DNA from: Azohydromonas caseinilytica
Lineage (GTDB): Bacteria > Pseudomonadota > Gammaproteobacteria > Burkholderiales > Burkholderiaceae_C
NCBI RefSeq assembly: GCF_012927045.1
Contig: NZ_JABBFW010000019.1
Location: forward strand, 1 to 64,000
Length of the DNA stretch: 64,000 bases
Reading direction: 5' to 3'
Shown here piece by piece: positions 46,667 through 55,720 of the stretch. Positions within the stretch are counted from its first letter, which is position 1, and each line of letters starts with the position of its first letter. The position numbers and the translations under genes were made by a program. The notes beneath the pieces were generated by a model. It was not told where the DNA came from. It did no database searches and was given only the letters and a program-made list of their open reading frames with translations.

Positions 46667-47599
46667 CTAGCGGTAACCCAGCGCGGCGTTCATGCGCCCG
46701 CCTCGACCGTCGAAGAAGGAAAGCTCGCCCGGCGCCAGGTCGCGGCGCCAGCGCTCGTCCAGCGCGATGCCCTTGCCCGGCGCGAAGCGCGTGGCGTTGC
46801 CGTTGACCATGTGCCGCACCACGCCGTCGAGCTGCAGCATCGAGGGCTGGAACTGCAGCCCCACGAAGTCGCACAGGGTACGGCCGGCGGCCTCGGGGTC
46901 GCCGGCGATGTCCTCGTACTTGAGCTGCATGCGCGCGGCCGGCGGCACATGCCGCTCCAGCAGCACCAGCGCACGCGCGTAGTAGCTCAGCCAGCCCTTG
47001 ACGCTCTCCTCCCGGTCGCGCCCGCTGCTGCGGCGCGACAGGTACACGCCGCGGCCGTCGCGCGTCACCAGCAGGATGCGCACGGTGTCGGGATGGCGCT
47101 GGTAGAGCTCGACCGCCTCGCGCACGTTCTTCGACGAGTCGATCACCAGCTGCTTGTCCCAGGCCTGCGCCACCGCCTCATACAGCCGCATCTTGTTGGC
47201 CAGCGCCTGACGGTACGCCGGCGGCACCGGGCACAGCGCCCGCGCCGGGGGCGGCACGAGGTCGCGCGCCGCCATCCAGGCCTTGCGCAGCTTGACGGCG
47301 GCCAGGAAAGCCTGGGTCTGGTGCGCGCTGTCGATGTAGGTCCAGGCCACCGCATCCCACAGGCGGAAGCGATAAGGGTCCTGCAGGTCGAAGCCCCAGC
47401 GGCCGAGCCGCCCGTACACCGCCTCCCACTGCGGGCAGTCGCGCACCAGCGCGCCGCAGGAGCAGCGCTCGCCCACCTTGATGGCCTTGGCCAGGAAATT
47501 GATTTCGCCCAGCGACGTGGCTTGCGGATGCCCGCCCAGGAACATGTCGGTCAAGGTCGAGCCACAACGGGCCGCCGAGCAAACGTAAAGCACCTTCAT
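46667..47599 (-). CDS. sulfotransferase 3
   Basis: A 310-residue protein with an N-terminal PAPS-type loop CSAARCGSTLTDMFL at ~7-21 and a 3'-phosphate segment ILLVTRDGRGVYLSRR near 175-190. The middle contains two closely spaced cysteines (RCSCGALVRDC, ~45-55), which may bind metal or form a disulfide and are unusual among the five sulfotransferases. It lies 9 bp downstream of sulfotransferase 4 and 3 bp upstream of the GT4 gene, so it is within the operon. Confidence 0.88.
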   Translation of the reverse strand: MKVLYVCSAARCGSTLTDMFLGGHPQATSLGEINFLAKAIKVGERCSCGALVRDCPQWEAVYGRLGRWGFDLQDPYRFRLWDAVAWTYIDSAHQTQAFLAAVKLRKAWMAARDLVPPPARALCPVPPAYRQALANKMRLYEAVAQAWDKQLVIDSSKNVREAVELYQRHPDTVRILLVTRDGRGVYLSRRSSGRDREESVKGWLSYYARALVLLERHVPPAARMQLKYEDIAGDPEAAGRTLCDFVGLQFQPSMLQLDGVVRHMVNGNATRFAPGKGIALDERWRRDLAPGELSFFDGRGGRMNAALGYR

Positions 47600-47608
47600 G
47601 GACAGGCC

Positions 47609-48322
47609 TCAGAAACAGTATCCGAATTGCTCGATATCGCGCTGGTAGATTTCCTCCACGCGCCGGCGGCTGGCGTCGCTGTAATAGTCGCGGTAGCCGG
47701 TGCGCTGGCTGGCGTTGACCTGCGGCAGATGGCAGGAGCGGCCGATCTGTTCGGTCACGTAGGCAAAATCCTCGGGCAGCCGTTCGAAGCGCCCCACGAA
47801 ATCCATGCAGATCTTGTCCTGGGTGCCGACCACGAATTCCCACTGCGGCACGAAATGGATCTGGGTGTAGATGTTGCGGCGGTCCAGCCAATCCATCACG
47901 AATTCGTCAAAGGACGAGTAACGCCCCAGCACCCGCCGCCCCCATTCCCGGTCGCGCTCATTGGCGCCGCCCTGGGACAAGAAGGTATAGGCCGACACCA
48001 GGCGATCCCATGGATTGCGCACGAAGGTGAACTTGAAATAATCCGAGAAGGTCTGCGCACCGAACAATGCCCGGTAAGCGCGGGCCGTCAAATGCCCACC
48101 GCCCTTGCAGCCGAAAAGTGCCGTGCACAGCGAAATTCCCGCCGTCTTCGGAATGTGCACGAAAATGCAGCGATTGTCGTCAAACGGTGCCAGGCAATAA
48201 TCTTCGGCGTCCGGCCGCGTGCGCAACTGCTGCAACGGCCCATTGGGCTTGTACGCCCGCAGCAACTGGCGATAGCTCCAAGGCACGGAGCGCTGGTATA
48301 TCGAATGAATCATGGCATGCAT
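47609..48322 (-). CDS. sulfotransferase 4 (Sulfotransfer_2 type)
   Basis: A 237-residue sulfotransferase of the type seen in chondroitin, dermatan and heparan 2-O-sulfotransferases. IFVHIPKTAGISL (~53-65) forms the PAPS 5' loop, and FKFTFVRNPWDRLVSAY (~95-111) the 3'-phosphate site. This family is the most specific pointer to carbohydrate sulfation in the locus. The ATG at 48322 has AGGAG five bases upstream. Base composition is lower in GC than the neighbouring sulfotransferase 3 and GT4 genes. Confidence 0.92.
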   Translation of the reverse strand: MHAMIHSIYQRSVPWSYRQLLRAYKPNGPLQQLRTRPDAEDYCLAPFDDNRCIFVHIPKTAGISLCTALFGCKGGGHLTARAYRALFGAQTFSDYFKFTFVRNPWDRLVSAYTFLSQGGANERDREWGRRVLGRYSSFDEFVMDWLDRRNIYTQIHFVPQWEFVVGTQDKICMDFVGRFERLPEDFAYVTEQIGRSCHLPQVNASQRTGYRDYYSDASRRRVEEIYQRDIEQFGYCF

Positions 48323-48376
48323 CTGCGCTCCTGCTGACTGCTGTTGCCGCGGTGGCCGAGGGCCTTGGCCACCACC

Positions 48377-49276
48377 TTATGCATAACCCCAGCGGCTCAA
48401 CATGTCGCGCTGCAGGGCGGTCACGGTTTCACAATCGACCGCGGACCATTTGCGCCGCCACGAAGCTTCCACGGGCCTGATGGACAGCGAGCTGATGAAA
48501 TCCTCGTATTCCGGGTGCACCGATGTGTTCACACCCATGAACTGGAACAATTTGCGCAATTCGGCATGGGGGGCGGCCAACAACTGCTCATAATGCAGTG
48601 TGTATCTCATGTCCGGCTCCACATGGCGCAGGCCCTGTTCGATTTGCCGCATGCCCTCGACCCAATTGCGGGCCGCAATATGCAGATCATTGGCGCCTTC
48701 GGCCTTGAGCTCGCGCGGCGTCTTGCCGGCCCAAAACAATTGGTGATCCGACCACCAGCCCACCCGCACCAGGGAATCCGCGACGCTGCGCCCGTCACGC
48801 ACCAGGTGAATGAACTTGCAGCGCGGAAACACTTGGCGCAGCACCCTGACCCGCCGATTGTTGGCCGTGCGCTTGCACACCAGCACATCCCCGCCCCCGT
48901 ACTGCAGCACGGAGCCGAAGGTGTCGCGCAGGCGCTGCACGTTGCGCTCATCCAGCACGAAACTGTCCGCCGGCGTGTGCGGCACGTTCGCGCGCTCGAA
49001 CACGCTTTCGGCTTCCGCCGGCGCGGGAATCCAGAACTGCGACCAGCTGCGCCGACCTTCGAAATAGGCGTTGCCCTGGCCGCCAAACCAGGCCCGGCGT
49101 TTCATGCCCAGCAGGTTGCGCGGCACCCGGTGCATGGCGGCCAAGCTCGGCAACGCCGGCACACGGCTCTGGTAATTGCTGAGATAACCCACGCCGGGAT
49201 GCGCGGCCAGCAGCTTGTAGAGCAAGGTGGTCCCGGACCGCCCGGAACCCAGTAGAAAAACGACCTTGTCATCCAT
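48377..49276 (-). CDS. sulfotransferase 5 (Sulfotransfer_3-like)
   Basis: A 299-residue sulfotransferase with FLLGSGRSGTTLLYKLL at ~7-23 as the PAPS 5' loop and FIHLVRDGRSVADSLVR at ~150-166 as the 3'-phosphate site. It resembles sulfotransferase 2 more than the others, but the two diverge well outside the loops. The ATG at 49276 has GAGG upstream and overlaps the end of the polymerase/ligase gene by 8 bp. The 54-bp gap to sulfotransferase 4 is one of the larger gaps in this operon. Confidence 0.9.
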   Translation of the reverse strand: MDDKVVFLLGSGRSGTTLLYKLLAAHPGVGYLSNYQSRVPALPSLAAMHRVPRNLLGMKRRAWFGGQGNAYFEGRRSWSQFWIPAPAEAESVFERANVPHTPADSFVLDERNVQRLRDTFGSVLQYGGGDVLVCKRTANNRRVRVLRQVFPRCKFIHLVRDGRSVADSLVRVGWWSDHQLFWAGKTPRELKAEGANDLHIAARNWVEGMRQIEQGLRHVEPDMRYTLHYEQLLAAPHAELRKLFQFMGVNTSVHPEYEDFISSLSIRPVEASWRRKWSAVDCETVTALQRDMLSRWGYA

Positions 49277-50849
49277 GGCTATACCTCGGGGTCTGATGCT
49301 GAGCATGGGCTGCGATTTGGGAAGGAGTCCCGCCGTGCACGGCACCCTCAGACCGGCCGGCTCGGGCAAATTGCGCCACCCGCGTGATGCGCCACCAGTA
49401 CGCCGAATAACCGAGCAAGAACACCATCAGAAACTGCGAGGGCGGAGCACGCAGCGCGAAATTGCTGTAGGGCAAGGTGACGGCATAAAGCACCAATCCG
49501 GCCGAAGCGGCCTCCAGCATGGCCTTGTGCATCGCCGGCACCGCGTTGGAGCGCACGCTGGTATTGCAATTCCTGGCGGCCAGCAGCAAGGCCAATACCA
49601 GGAGCAAATGGCCCACCAGGCCCGTTTCCCATAACAGGATGGCGGTCCCGGTCATGTCCAGCGAATAAGGCATCTTGGTCACCAGCTCGCCCATGCCGAT
49701 GGTGGACAGCTGCGTGGCACCGACGCCGTAACCCAGGAGCGCGTGGTAAGGGTCGCCGTAGCGGACATTGCGCTGCCACCAGTCCGCCATGCGCGCCGCC
49801 CGGCTGACGATCACCCCGCCTTCGGAACGGGTGTGCATTTGCTCGGGATTGAGCTGGTTCTGGACCGCGGCCAACGGCGAGGTGGGCAATTTGCCCGAAA
49901 GGGTCATGCCCCGGTTGGCATAGAAGGTGTTTTCATATACCGCGAGCAAGGTGCCCATCAGGCCCACGGAAATCACCACCGCGCCCACGCTCAGCAACGG
50001 GCGGCGCAGCAGCTCGCGGTAATACACCAGCGCGAACACCAGCGGCATGATCAATACCGCGGCCTTGACTTCGGCCAGGGCCAGGGTCGCCAGGATGGCC
50101 AGAAAAATTACCACCGCCAGGCTGCGGCGAATCTGCCGGGTCCGCCACAAGGCCAATACCGCCGCCATGACGACCAGGAGAAAAATTCCCATGCCATGGC
50201 TGGCGCCCCCGCCGTCCATGTTGCCGGGAAAGGTGCCCACCACCGCATCCCAGGGCGACAAGCGGTTGGAAATCTTGGCCACCACGAAATACTGGTAAAT
50301 CGCCACCGGCAACTGCAGCACGGCACAAACCATCAGCGCCTTCCAGGCCAGCAGCATGTGGGACTGCGACACCATGCCCACCGCCAGCGCCAGCGCGATG
50401 GACCAGAACGCGAGATAGGCGCGCGAGGCCACCAGCACCTCGCCCAGCCGGGGGTCACCCAGCGCCGTGCTGAAGGCCGCGGCCACCAGAAACAGGCTCA
50501 GCACAAAAAACCAGAGCGGCCAGCCGACTTCGGGCGCGGCCCGGCGTGGCTTCAGCACATGCGCCACCAAGGGGACGTAAAGCGCCAGGCCCAGCAAGGG
50601 CGGCAACCAGCGCGCGTTCTCGATATGGCCGAAATACATCACCGGCCCGACCACGAACATCGACCCCACCAGCAGGGACCAGAACATCCACGGCGACGGG
50701 ATGACGAACAGCGTCGCCAGCCCGATCAGGCCGATGAAGGGCGCCAGCAGCAGCGGCCGCCCCAGGCCGGCCACGGCCCCCAGGAAAAGGGCCATAAACA
50801 GGCTGGCCACCAGAATCGGCAGCGTGCCGCGCAGTGGGCTGGCGGTCAT
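49269..50849 (-). CDS. O-antigen ligase / Wzy polymerase-like membrane protein
   Basis: A 526-residue membrane protein with about ten to twelve helices and a large periplasmic loop (~residues 310-400, containing SRAARMADWWQRNVRYGDPYHA). This loop and the helix pattern match the O-antigen ligase/polymerase superfamily, so it is the best Wzy candidate of the locus. It sits between epsI and sulfotransferase 5 and overlaps both. The last 40 residues are soluble and His/Gln-rich. Confidence 0.82.
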   Translation of the reverse strand: MTASPLRGTLPILVASLFMALFLGAVAGLGRPLLLAPFIGLIGLATLFVIPSPWMFWSLLVGSMFVVGPVMYFGHIENARWLPPLLGLALYVPLVAHVLKPRRAAPEVGWPLWFFVLSLFLVAAAFSTALGDPRLGEVLVASRAYLAFWSIALALAVGMVSQSHMLLAWKALMVCAVLQLPVAIYQYFVVAKISNRLSPWDAVVGTFPGNMDGGGASHGMGIFLLVVMAAVLALWRTRQIRRSLAVVIFLAILATLALAEVKAAVLIMPLVFALVYYRELLRRPLLSVGAVVISVGLMGTLLAVYENTFYANRGMTLSGKLPTSPLAAVQNQLNPEQMHTRSEGGVIVSRAARMADWWQRNVRYGDPYHALLGYGVGATQLSTIGMGELVTKMPYSLDMTGTAILLWETGLVGHLLLVLALLLAARNCNTSVRSNAVPAMHKAMLEAASAGLVLYAVTLPYSNFALRAPPSQFLMVFLLGYSAYWWRITRVAQFARAGRSEGAVHGGTPSQIAAHAQHQTPRYSHG

Positions 50850-51568
50850 AGCACGGGCGCCTTGATTTCGGCTGCAGGCTCGGACACGGCACCGAACAGG
50901 CGCTGGCGGGCCGGCGCGCTCAGGCTGGCGGCCATGGCGCGCACGAAGGCTTCATGCCGCGCAAAAGCCGCCTCCGGATCGCGCTCGATGCTCGAAACCC
51001 GCACCAGGACCCCATCCGGAATGAATCCGCGAATGCCGTAGCGGAGCTGGACCATTTTCATGCCGCTGCCCGAGGTCACCGCCTTGTCGCCCACGACGAT
51101 CCAATAGGTGATGGGCTCATGCCGCGTTGCCATGCGCGCGCGCAGGCGGCGTACCGGCAAAACCTGCTCATCGACATTCATGGTGCCCACTCGGTTGTAG
51201 ATGATTTCCAGCCCCTGGGCGGGATAACAAACTTCGGGTTTGTGGGCCGTCGTGCCGTCGGACTGGTCACCGCCATAGGCGATCGACAGCATGATGCGGT
51301 AACCCTGAGCGTCCACATAAGTCCGTGACAGGACCTGGTTGTAAATGCGGTCCAGTTTTTCCTGCACTTCCGGGGAAGGCAATATGGCCGGCAGGCTGTC
51401 GTCAATATGCCAATCGCCGAAGCGCGAGGGCACGATTTCTTCCAAGGTGCCCATCGGTCGGGTGTCCGCGATACGCACCGACGGCCGGAACGCGTGGGCC
51501 AACCAGGACGCCAGCGCCATCGCGATGAAAACGACCAGCACCCGCACGCGCAATGCCACCGGGCTCAT
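50846..51568 (-). CDS. epsI: EpsI family protein (exosortase-associated)
   Basis: A 240-residue protein of the EpsI family (DUF3485), which is either fused to or encoded next to exosortases in PEP-CTERM systems. One N-terminal membrane anchor (~8-26) precedes a periplasmic domain with the characteristic LSIAYGGDQSDGTTAHKPEVCYPAQGL region (~90-117; key residues H-K-P-E-x-C-Y-P). Function is unknown; it may help cargo or polysaccharide export. It overlaps both neighbours by 4 bp (ATGA). Confidence 0.93.
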   Translation of the reverse strand: MSPVALRVRVLVVFIAMALASWLAHAFRPSVRIADTRPMGTLEEIVPSRFGDWHIDDSLPAILPSPEVQEKLDRIYNQVLSRTYVDAQGYRIMLSIAYGGDQSDGTTAHKPEVCYPAQGLEIIYNRVGTMNVDEQVLPVRRLRARMATRHEPITYWIVVGDKAVTSGSGMKMVQLRYGIRGFIPDGVLVRVSSIERDPEAAFARHEAFVRAMAASLSAPARQRLFGAVSEPAAEIKAPVL

Positions 51569-52437
51569 GCTGCCGCCCTCCTTTCCGGGAACAGGCGGCC
51601 AAGCGGGTAATCCACCGCCAGCATCAGCACCAGGGCCACCAGGAACAGCACCAAGCCGGCAAAACCGTGGATGAAACCCTGCCCCGCCGCATCACCAAAG
51701 TGATAAGTCACCAGGACCAGAATCATGACCCGGATCACGTTGGCGCAGAATGAAATTGGAATGATGCAAATCGCCAGCGCGACGTTGCGCGCCACCGACT
51801 TGTAGTTCATGAGATTCATGTACAGCAAGCCCAGCGATTCCAGCGTGAACATGGAATTCAATCCGGCGCAGGCATCGGCCACGAACAACTGGTATTGCCC
51901 GATGCTGAGCATCGCGCCCGTGCGCGCCACCGGGTAACCCACGCTGTAGAGCACGGTTTCCGCCACGGTGGACACGGCGGATTTCAAGGGTGCCGTCAAG
52001 GCCGCCACGACGGCGCCGGGCAGAGGCGCCATGAAAATGAGGAAAAACAGCGGAAACCACAGTATCCGGACCGCCGGGAAGCCTCGGAAAATGAGCAGCA
52101 CCCCGGTCCAGAGAAAAATCTGCGAGCCGACCTCGAAGGCGATGATCGACTGGGAACGGCCGAACACGTAAAGGAACCAGCCCACGGCAAACACCAGGGC
52201 GCCGGCCAGCGGCCTGGGCACCGCCGGCGTGGCCATCAATTCATGCCGCTTGCGGTAGGCCAGCCAATAACTGACGACCAGGATGATGGGCCCATGCCCC
52301 TGCTCGTCCGACGCCCAGATCGTGCGCGAGAGGTCCGCGAAGGTGGGCAGGTACAGCAGGCCGAAGCCCAGGCACAGCAGCGCGAACGGCCACCATTGCG
52401 CAGCGACCGGGAAACCGGAAAGAGCCGGAGCTTTCAT
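51565..52437 (-). CDS. xrtB: exosortase B, PEP-CTERM processing transpeptidase
   Basis: A 290-residue, multi-spanning (about eight helices) exosortase. The active-site cysteine is in VADACAGLNSMF near residue 185, the conserved arginine in CANVIRVMIL near 233, and the histidine in GFIHGFAGL near 256, the archaeosortase/exosortase triad. It would cleave PEP-CTERM tails such as that of the gene at 31442. Its position between the EpsG-type kinase and EpsI is the arrangement of the XrtB/eps systems of betaproteobacteria. A TTG at 52470 that overlaps the kinase stop is an alternative start. Confidence 0.93.
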   Translation of the reverse strand: MKAPALSGFPVAAQWWPFALLCLGFGLLYLPTFADLSRTIWASDEQGHGPIILVVSYWLAYRKRHELMATPAVPRPLAGALVFAVGWFLYVFGRSQSIIAFEVGSQIFLWTGVLLIFRGFPAVRILWFPLFFLIFMAPLPGAVVAALTAPLKSAVSTVAETVLYSVGYPVARTGAMLSIGQYQLFVADACAGLNSMFTLESLGLLYMNLMNYKSVARNVALAICIIPISFCANVIRVMILVLVTYHFGDAAGQGFIHGFAGLVLFLVALVLMLAVDYPLGRLFPERRAAA

Positions 52438-52466
52438 GCTGTACTGCCGCACCGCCCGAAGGCGGC

Positions 52467-53408
52467 TCAATATTCATTCATCACCACGCCGCACAGGCGC
52501 ACGGGCACGCTGCGCAGTGCCGTGGTGAGGTCCTGGAGAGCCGTGGCCCGGCTTCGGCCCGCGCGCACCATGGTCAGCACGCCATCGCAGCGCGCCGCGA
52601 TGACGGGTGCGTCCGAGCCGTGCACATAGGCCGGCGTATCGACCACCACGTAATCGAATTTGGCCGACAGCTCCCGCATCAGCAGGCCGAAGGCCGGCCG
52701 CTCCACCAGTTCCAGCGGATTGGGCGGCACGGCGCCCACGGGCAGCAGGTACAGGCTGGGCAACTCCTCCACCGGCCGGATGACATTCACCAGCGTGCGG
52801 CCCGACAAAACACCGGACAAGCCGGCCGTGTTGTCCACGCAAAACACCTCGTGCTGGCGCGGATTGCGCATGTCGGCATCGATGAGCAGCGTGCGCCCGC
52901 CCAATTGGGAAAAGGCAATGGCCAGGTTGGCGGAGAAATAGGTCTTGCCGTCGCCGGTATCCGGGCTGACCACGGCCAGCGAGCGCGCCCCGCCCTCATC
53001 CGTGAACAATTGCATCATCAGCTGGCTGCGGATGGCGCGAAAAGCCTCGGAGCGGAAGGAAAAGGGGTCACGGGCCGTCACCAGCTCGCTGCTGAGCAGG
53101 CTCTTGGAATTGGCCGGATAGGGATAGTGGAATTGCTGCGACAGGGCCCACAGCACGTCGTTGCCGCTGGCCACGCCCAATTCGATGGCGGCTTCGCCGA
53201 ACCGGATGCCGCGCTCCTTCTGGTGCTGGAGCACGCGCTCGATTTGCTCATCACTGAGCTGGTTGGCCGCCTTGATGATTTCGCCGAGCGGCTTTTCCTT
53301 GGCCGCGTCGTTGTCGTCCACCGCGTTGCCTTGGTCGGTCCGGTAATTGAAAGACGAACCCGAGGTGCCGTCGCGCTGCGCCGTGGTCGGAATGCGATGA
53401 AGTTCCAT
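52467..53408 (-). CDS. epsG: chain-length determinant tyrosine kinase EpsG (BY-kinase)
   Basis: A 313-residue CpsD/CapB-type bacterial tyrosine kinase. Residues ~35-95 look like an MshEN/T2SS-E N-terminal domain (LGEIIKAANQLSDEQIERVL). The kinase has a Walker A VSPDTGDGKTYFSANLA near 150, Walker A' LLIDADMRNPR near 175, and Walker B VVVDTPAY near 255. The usual C-terminal tyrosine cluster is reduced to one Tyr as the last residue (MNEY). It controls polymer length with EpsF. The start codon shares a base with the epsF stop (TAATG). Confidence 0.92.
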   Translation of the reverse strand: MELHRIPTTAQRDGTSGSSFNYRTDQGNAVDDNDAAKEKPLGEIIKAANQLSDEQIERVLQHQKERGIRFGEAAIELGVASGNDVLWALSQQFHYPYPANSKSLLSSELVTARDPFSFRSEAFRAIRSQLMMQLFTDEGGARSLAVVSPDTGDGKTYFSANLAIAFSQLGGRTLLIDADMRNPRQHEVFCVDNTAGLSGVLSGRTLVNVIRPVEELPSLYLLPVGAVPPNPLELVERPAFGLLMRELSAKFDYVVVDTPAYVHGSDAPVIAARCDGVLTMVRAGRSRATALQDLTTALRSVPVRLCGVVMNEY

Positions 53409-54826
53409 TAGACCGCCCTTCCGTGATAACCGACCAGACGCGTTTGCATGGAGCCCGGACGCCCGACGCGGAACCAATTCTTCCGGTCGGGTTTGGGGAG
53501 CACACCAATCACCTGCATATCGACCAGCTGAACGATGTCGCTGGGAGAGCGCACACGGCGATTCATGAATTCCAGAACCAGGGCAGCGCCGACGGCCAGC
53601 AGGGAGCCCACGAAAGTCGCGACGATGACGTTCAGGGTGATTTGCGGCGACGAGGGCGCGATCGGTTCGGTGGCCTTGGAAAACTCGATCAGGTTCGTCA
53701 TGGTGGCCTGGCTCTCGATGCTGGTGGTGTTGAGCCGCGCCAGCACGGTGTCGTAGGCCTTTTGCGCGTTGTCCACGTCGCGCAGCAGCGAGGCCATGCC
53801 GTCGCGCTGTGCCTTGAGCTTGAGCACGCGCTCGCGCTGGCTTTCCAGCGCCGTGCGGATCTCGGCCTCGCGGGACTGGTTGATGCGGTTGCTGACGCCG
53901 ACGCCGCCGGCGACGCGGGCCACCTCGTTGTCGAGGCGGGTGCGCAAGCTGGCGATGGCGGCCTTGGCTTCCCGGACCTGCGGATGCGCATCGCCCAGGC
54001 GGGCGCTGAGCTGGCTCAGGCTGGCCTCCTGCCGCGACAGCTCGCCGCGCAGCTGGTTCACCACGCCGCTGTTGAGCGTGTCCTGCAGGCGGTCGCTGGC
54101 CCCGTTGGCCGCGGCCTGGCGGCTGCGGGATTCGGCAGCCAGCGCCTGCACCGCCACCAGCTGCGAGGACAGCTCGTTCAGGCGCGCCGTCTCGATGTCG
54201 ATGCGCTCGTCCGTGGCCACGATGCCGTTGTCCTGCTGGTACTTGGACAGGGCCATCTGCGCCTTGTCCAGCTGCTGCCGCAGGCTCTTGGCGCGCTCAT
54301 CGAAGAACGCGGCCGACTGCCGAGCCGGATCGACCCGCAGCTCCAGCGCCGTTTCCAGGTAGGCCTGGACGAAGGCATTGGCCGTCGCGGCGGCCAGCTT
54401 GGGGTCGGGCGACTTGTAGTTGACGGCGATGATGTTGGACTGGCTGGGCACCACCTGCAGGTTGATCTGCAGCATGTCGCCCAGCCAGGCCTCGAAGGCG
54501 CCCACGCCCTGGGTCGCCTCCTGCCATTGCGCGCGCAAGTCGGCGTTCTCGTTCAGGCGCATCAGGCGCACCGCCCGCTGCGCCACCCGGTCGCTGCTGA
54601 GGATCTCGACCTGGCTGGTGATGACCTGCGGCACGAGCTGGCTCGACAGGCCGATGCCCGCGATGGGGTCCGGCACCGCCACCTGCACCAGCACCGAGGC
54701 GGAGCCGGTGTAGCTCTTGGGCAGCAGCAGGCTGATGCCGATGGTGGTGAGCACCGTGGCCAGCAGCACGGCCAGCACGACTTTCCAGCGTGCCAGCAGG
54801 ATGGCCAGGAACTGGGCGATGGACAT
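53408..54826 (-). CDS. epsF: chain length determinant protein EpsF (Wzz family)
   Basis: A 472-residue polysaccharide co-polymerase. Two membrane helices (about 15-35 and 395-418) flank a large periplasmic region with coiled-coil segments (~180-260 and ~310-370) and the GNVR-type loop before the second helix. The protein sets chain length together with EpsG, whose gene it overlaps by one base. It follows epsE after 9 bp. Confidence 0.94.
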   Translation of the reverse strand: MSIAQFLAILLARWKVVLAVLLATVLTTIGISLLLPKSYTGSASVLVQVAVPDPIAGIGLSSQLVPQVITSQVEILSSDRVAQRAVRLMRLNENADLRAQWQEATQGVGAFEAWLGDMLQINLQVVPSQSNIIAVNYKSPDPKLAAATANAFVQAYLETALELRVDPARQSAAFFDERAKSLRQQLDKAQMALSKYQQDNGIVATDERIDIETARLNELSSQLVAVQALAAESRSRQAAANGASDRLQDTLNSGVVNQLRGELSRQEASLSQLSARLGDAHPQVREAKAAIASLRTRLDNEVARVAGGVGVSNRINQSREAEIRTALESQRERVLKLKAQRDGMASLLRDVDNAQKAYDTVLARLNTTSIESQATMTNLIEFSKATEPIAPSSPQITLNVIVATFVGSLLAVGAALVLEFMNRRVRSPSDIVQLVDMQVIGVLPKPDRKNWFRVGRPGSMQTRLVGYHGRAV

Positions 54827-54835
54827 GCTCGATCC

Positions 54836-55720
54836 TTAGAAAATGCTTTCGCGGACGTACACGACGTCCCCATCGCGCAACGGTTCGCTCATCGACGGCT
54901 GCAGCACCTCGACATGCCCGTCAGACGCCTTGCGATGCACCTTCAGGCCGCGATCGGTGCCGCGGGCCGTCAACCCGCCCCCGGCCGCTAGGCCCTGCAG
55001 CAGCGTCATGCCCCGCTCCACGCGCAGCGGCCCCGGTCGCTGGACCTCGCCGTAGATGTAGGCCGTGGGCGCCCGGTCCACGTACACCACGTCGCCGTCC
55101 TGAACCCGCGTGTCGAAGGCGCTGTCGAGCTGCCCGGCGGCCAAGGCGTCGGACAGGCTGATCTGGGTCTTGAAGGGACGGCCATCGCGCACGCCCACGA
55201 GCGTGACCACGTCGGAGCCGGACTCCGCCACCCCGCCGGCCACGGCCAGCAGGTCGGTCAAGCGCATCTGCGCCAGCTCCAGCGGATAGCGGCCGGGCCG
55301 GTTGACGTGGCCGAGCACCGCCGCCTGGTTGCCCCGGACCTGCATGATCAGGATGGACACCTGGGGCTGCTTCACGAAATTGCCGCTGCTCAGCGCATTG
55401 GCAATGCGTTGTTCGGCCTGGGGCACGGTCAGGCCGCCAATCTTCACGGCGCCGATCAGGGGATAGGTCACCATCCCCGTGTCCGTGATGCGCGTTTCCA
55501 GCGCCAGGTCGGGATTCTGGAACACGGAAATCTTGATGCCGTCGCCGGGGCCGAGGCGGTAATCCGCGACATTGGCCGCCGAGGACGGCGCGGCGGCCAT
55601 GGCCGCCGGCGTCAGGGCGGCCTGCCGGGTATTTGATTTGTCGCCCTGCGCCTGGGCGGTCGCGCACGCCGCCAAAATGAGAGCCAGCCCGATTCGCGTG
55701 CTGCGGTACGAAATATTCAC
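54836..55720 (-). CDS. epsE: polysaccharide export protein EpsE (Wza-like, SLBB domains)
   Basis: A 294-residue outer-membrane export channel subunit. A signal peptide with lipobox-like LILAAC (Cys ~19) precedes the Poly_export domain (DYRLGPGDGIKISVFQNPDL near 55) and two SLBB domains (~135-210 and ~215-290). It would form the pore for the finished polymer. It overlaps epsD by 4 bp (ATGA). Confidence 0.94.
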   Translation of the reverse strand: MNISYRSTRIGLALILAACATAQAQGDKSNTRQAALTPAAMAAAPSSAANVADYRLGPGDGIKISVFQNPDLALETRITDTGMVTYPLIGAVKIGGLTVPQAEQRIANALSSGNFVKQPQVSILIMQVRGNQAAVLGHVNRPGRYPLELAQMRLTDLLAVAGGVAESGSDVVTLVGVRDGRPFKTQISLSDALAAGQLDSAFDTRVQDGDVVYVDRAPTAYIYGEVQRPGPLRVERGMTLLQGLAAGGGLTARGTDRGLKVHRKASDGHVEVLQPSMSEPLRDGDVVYVRESIF

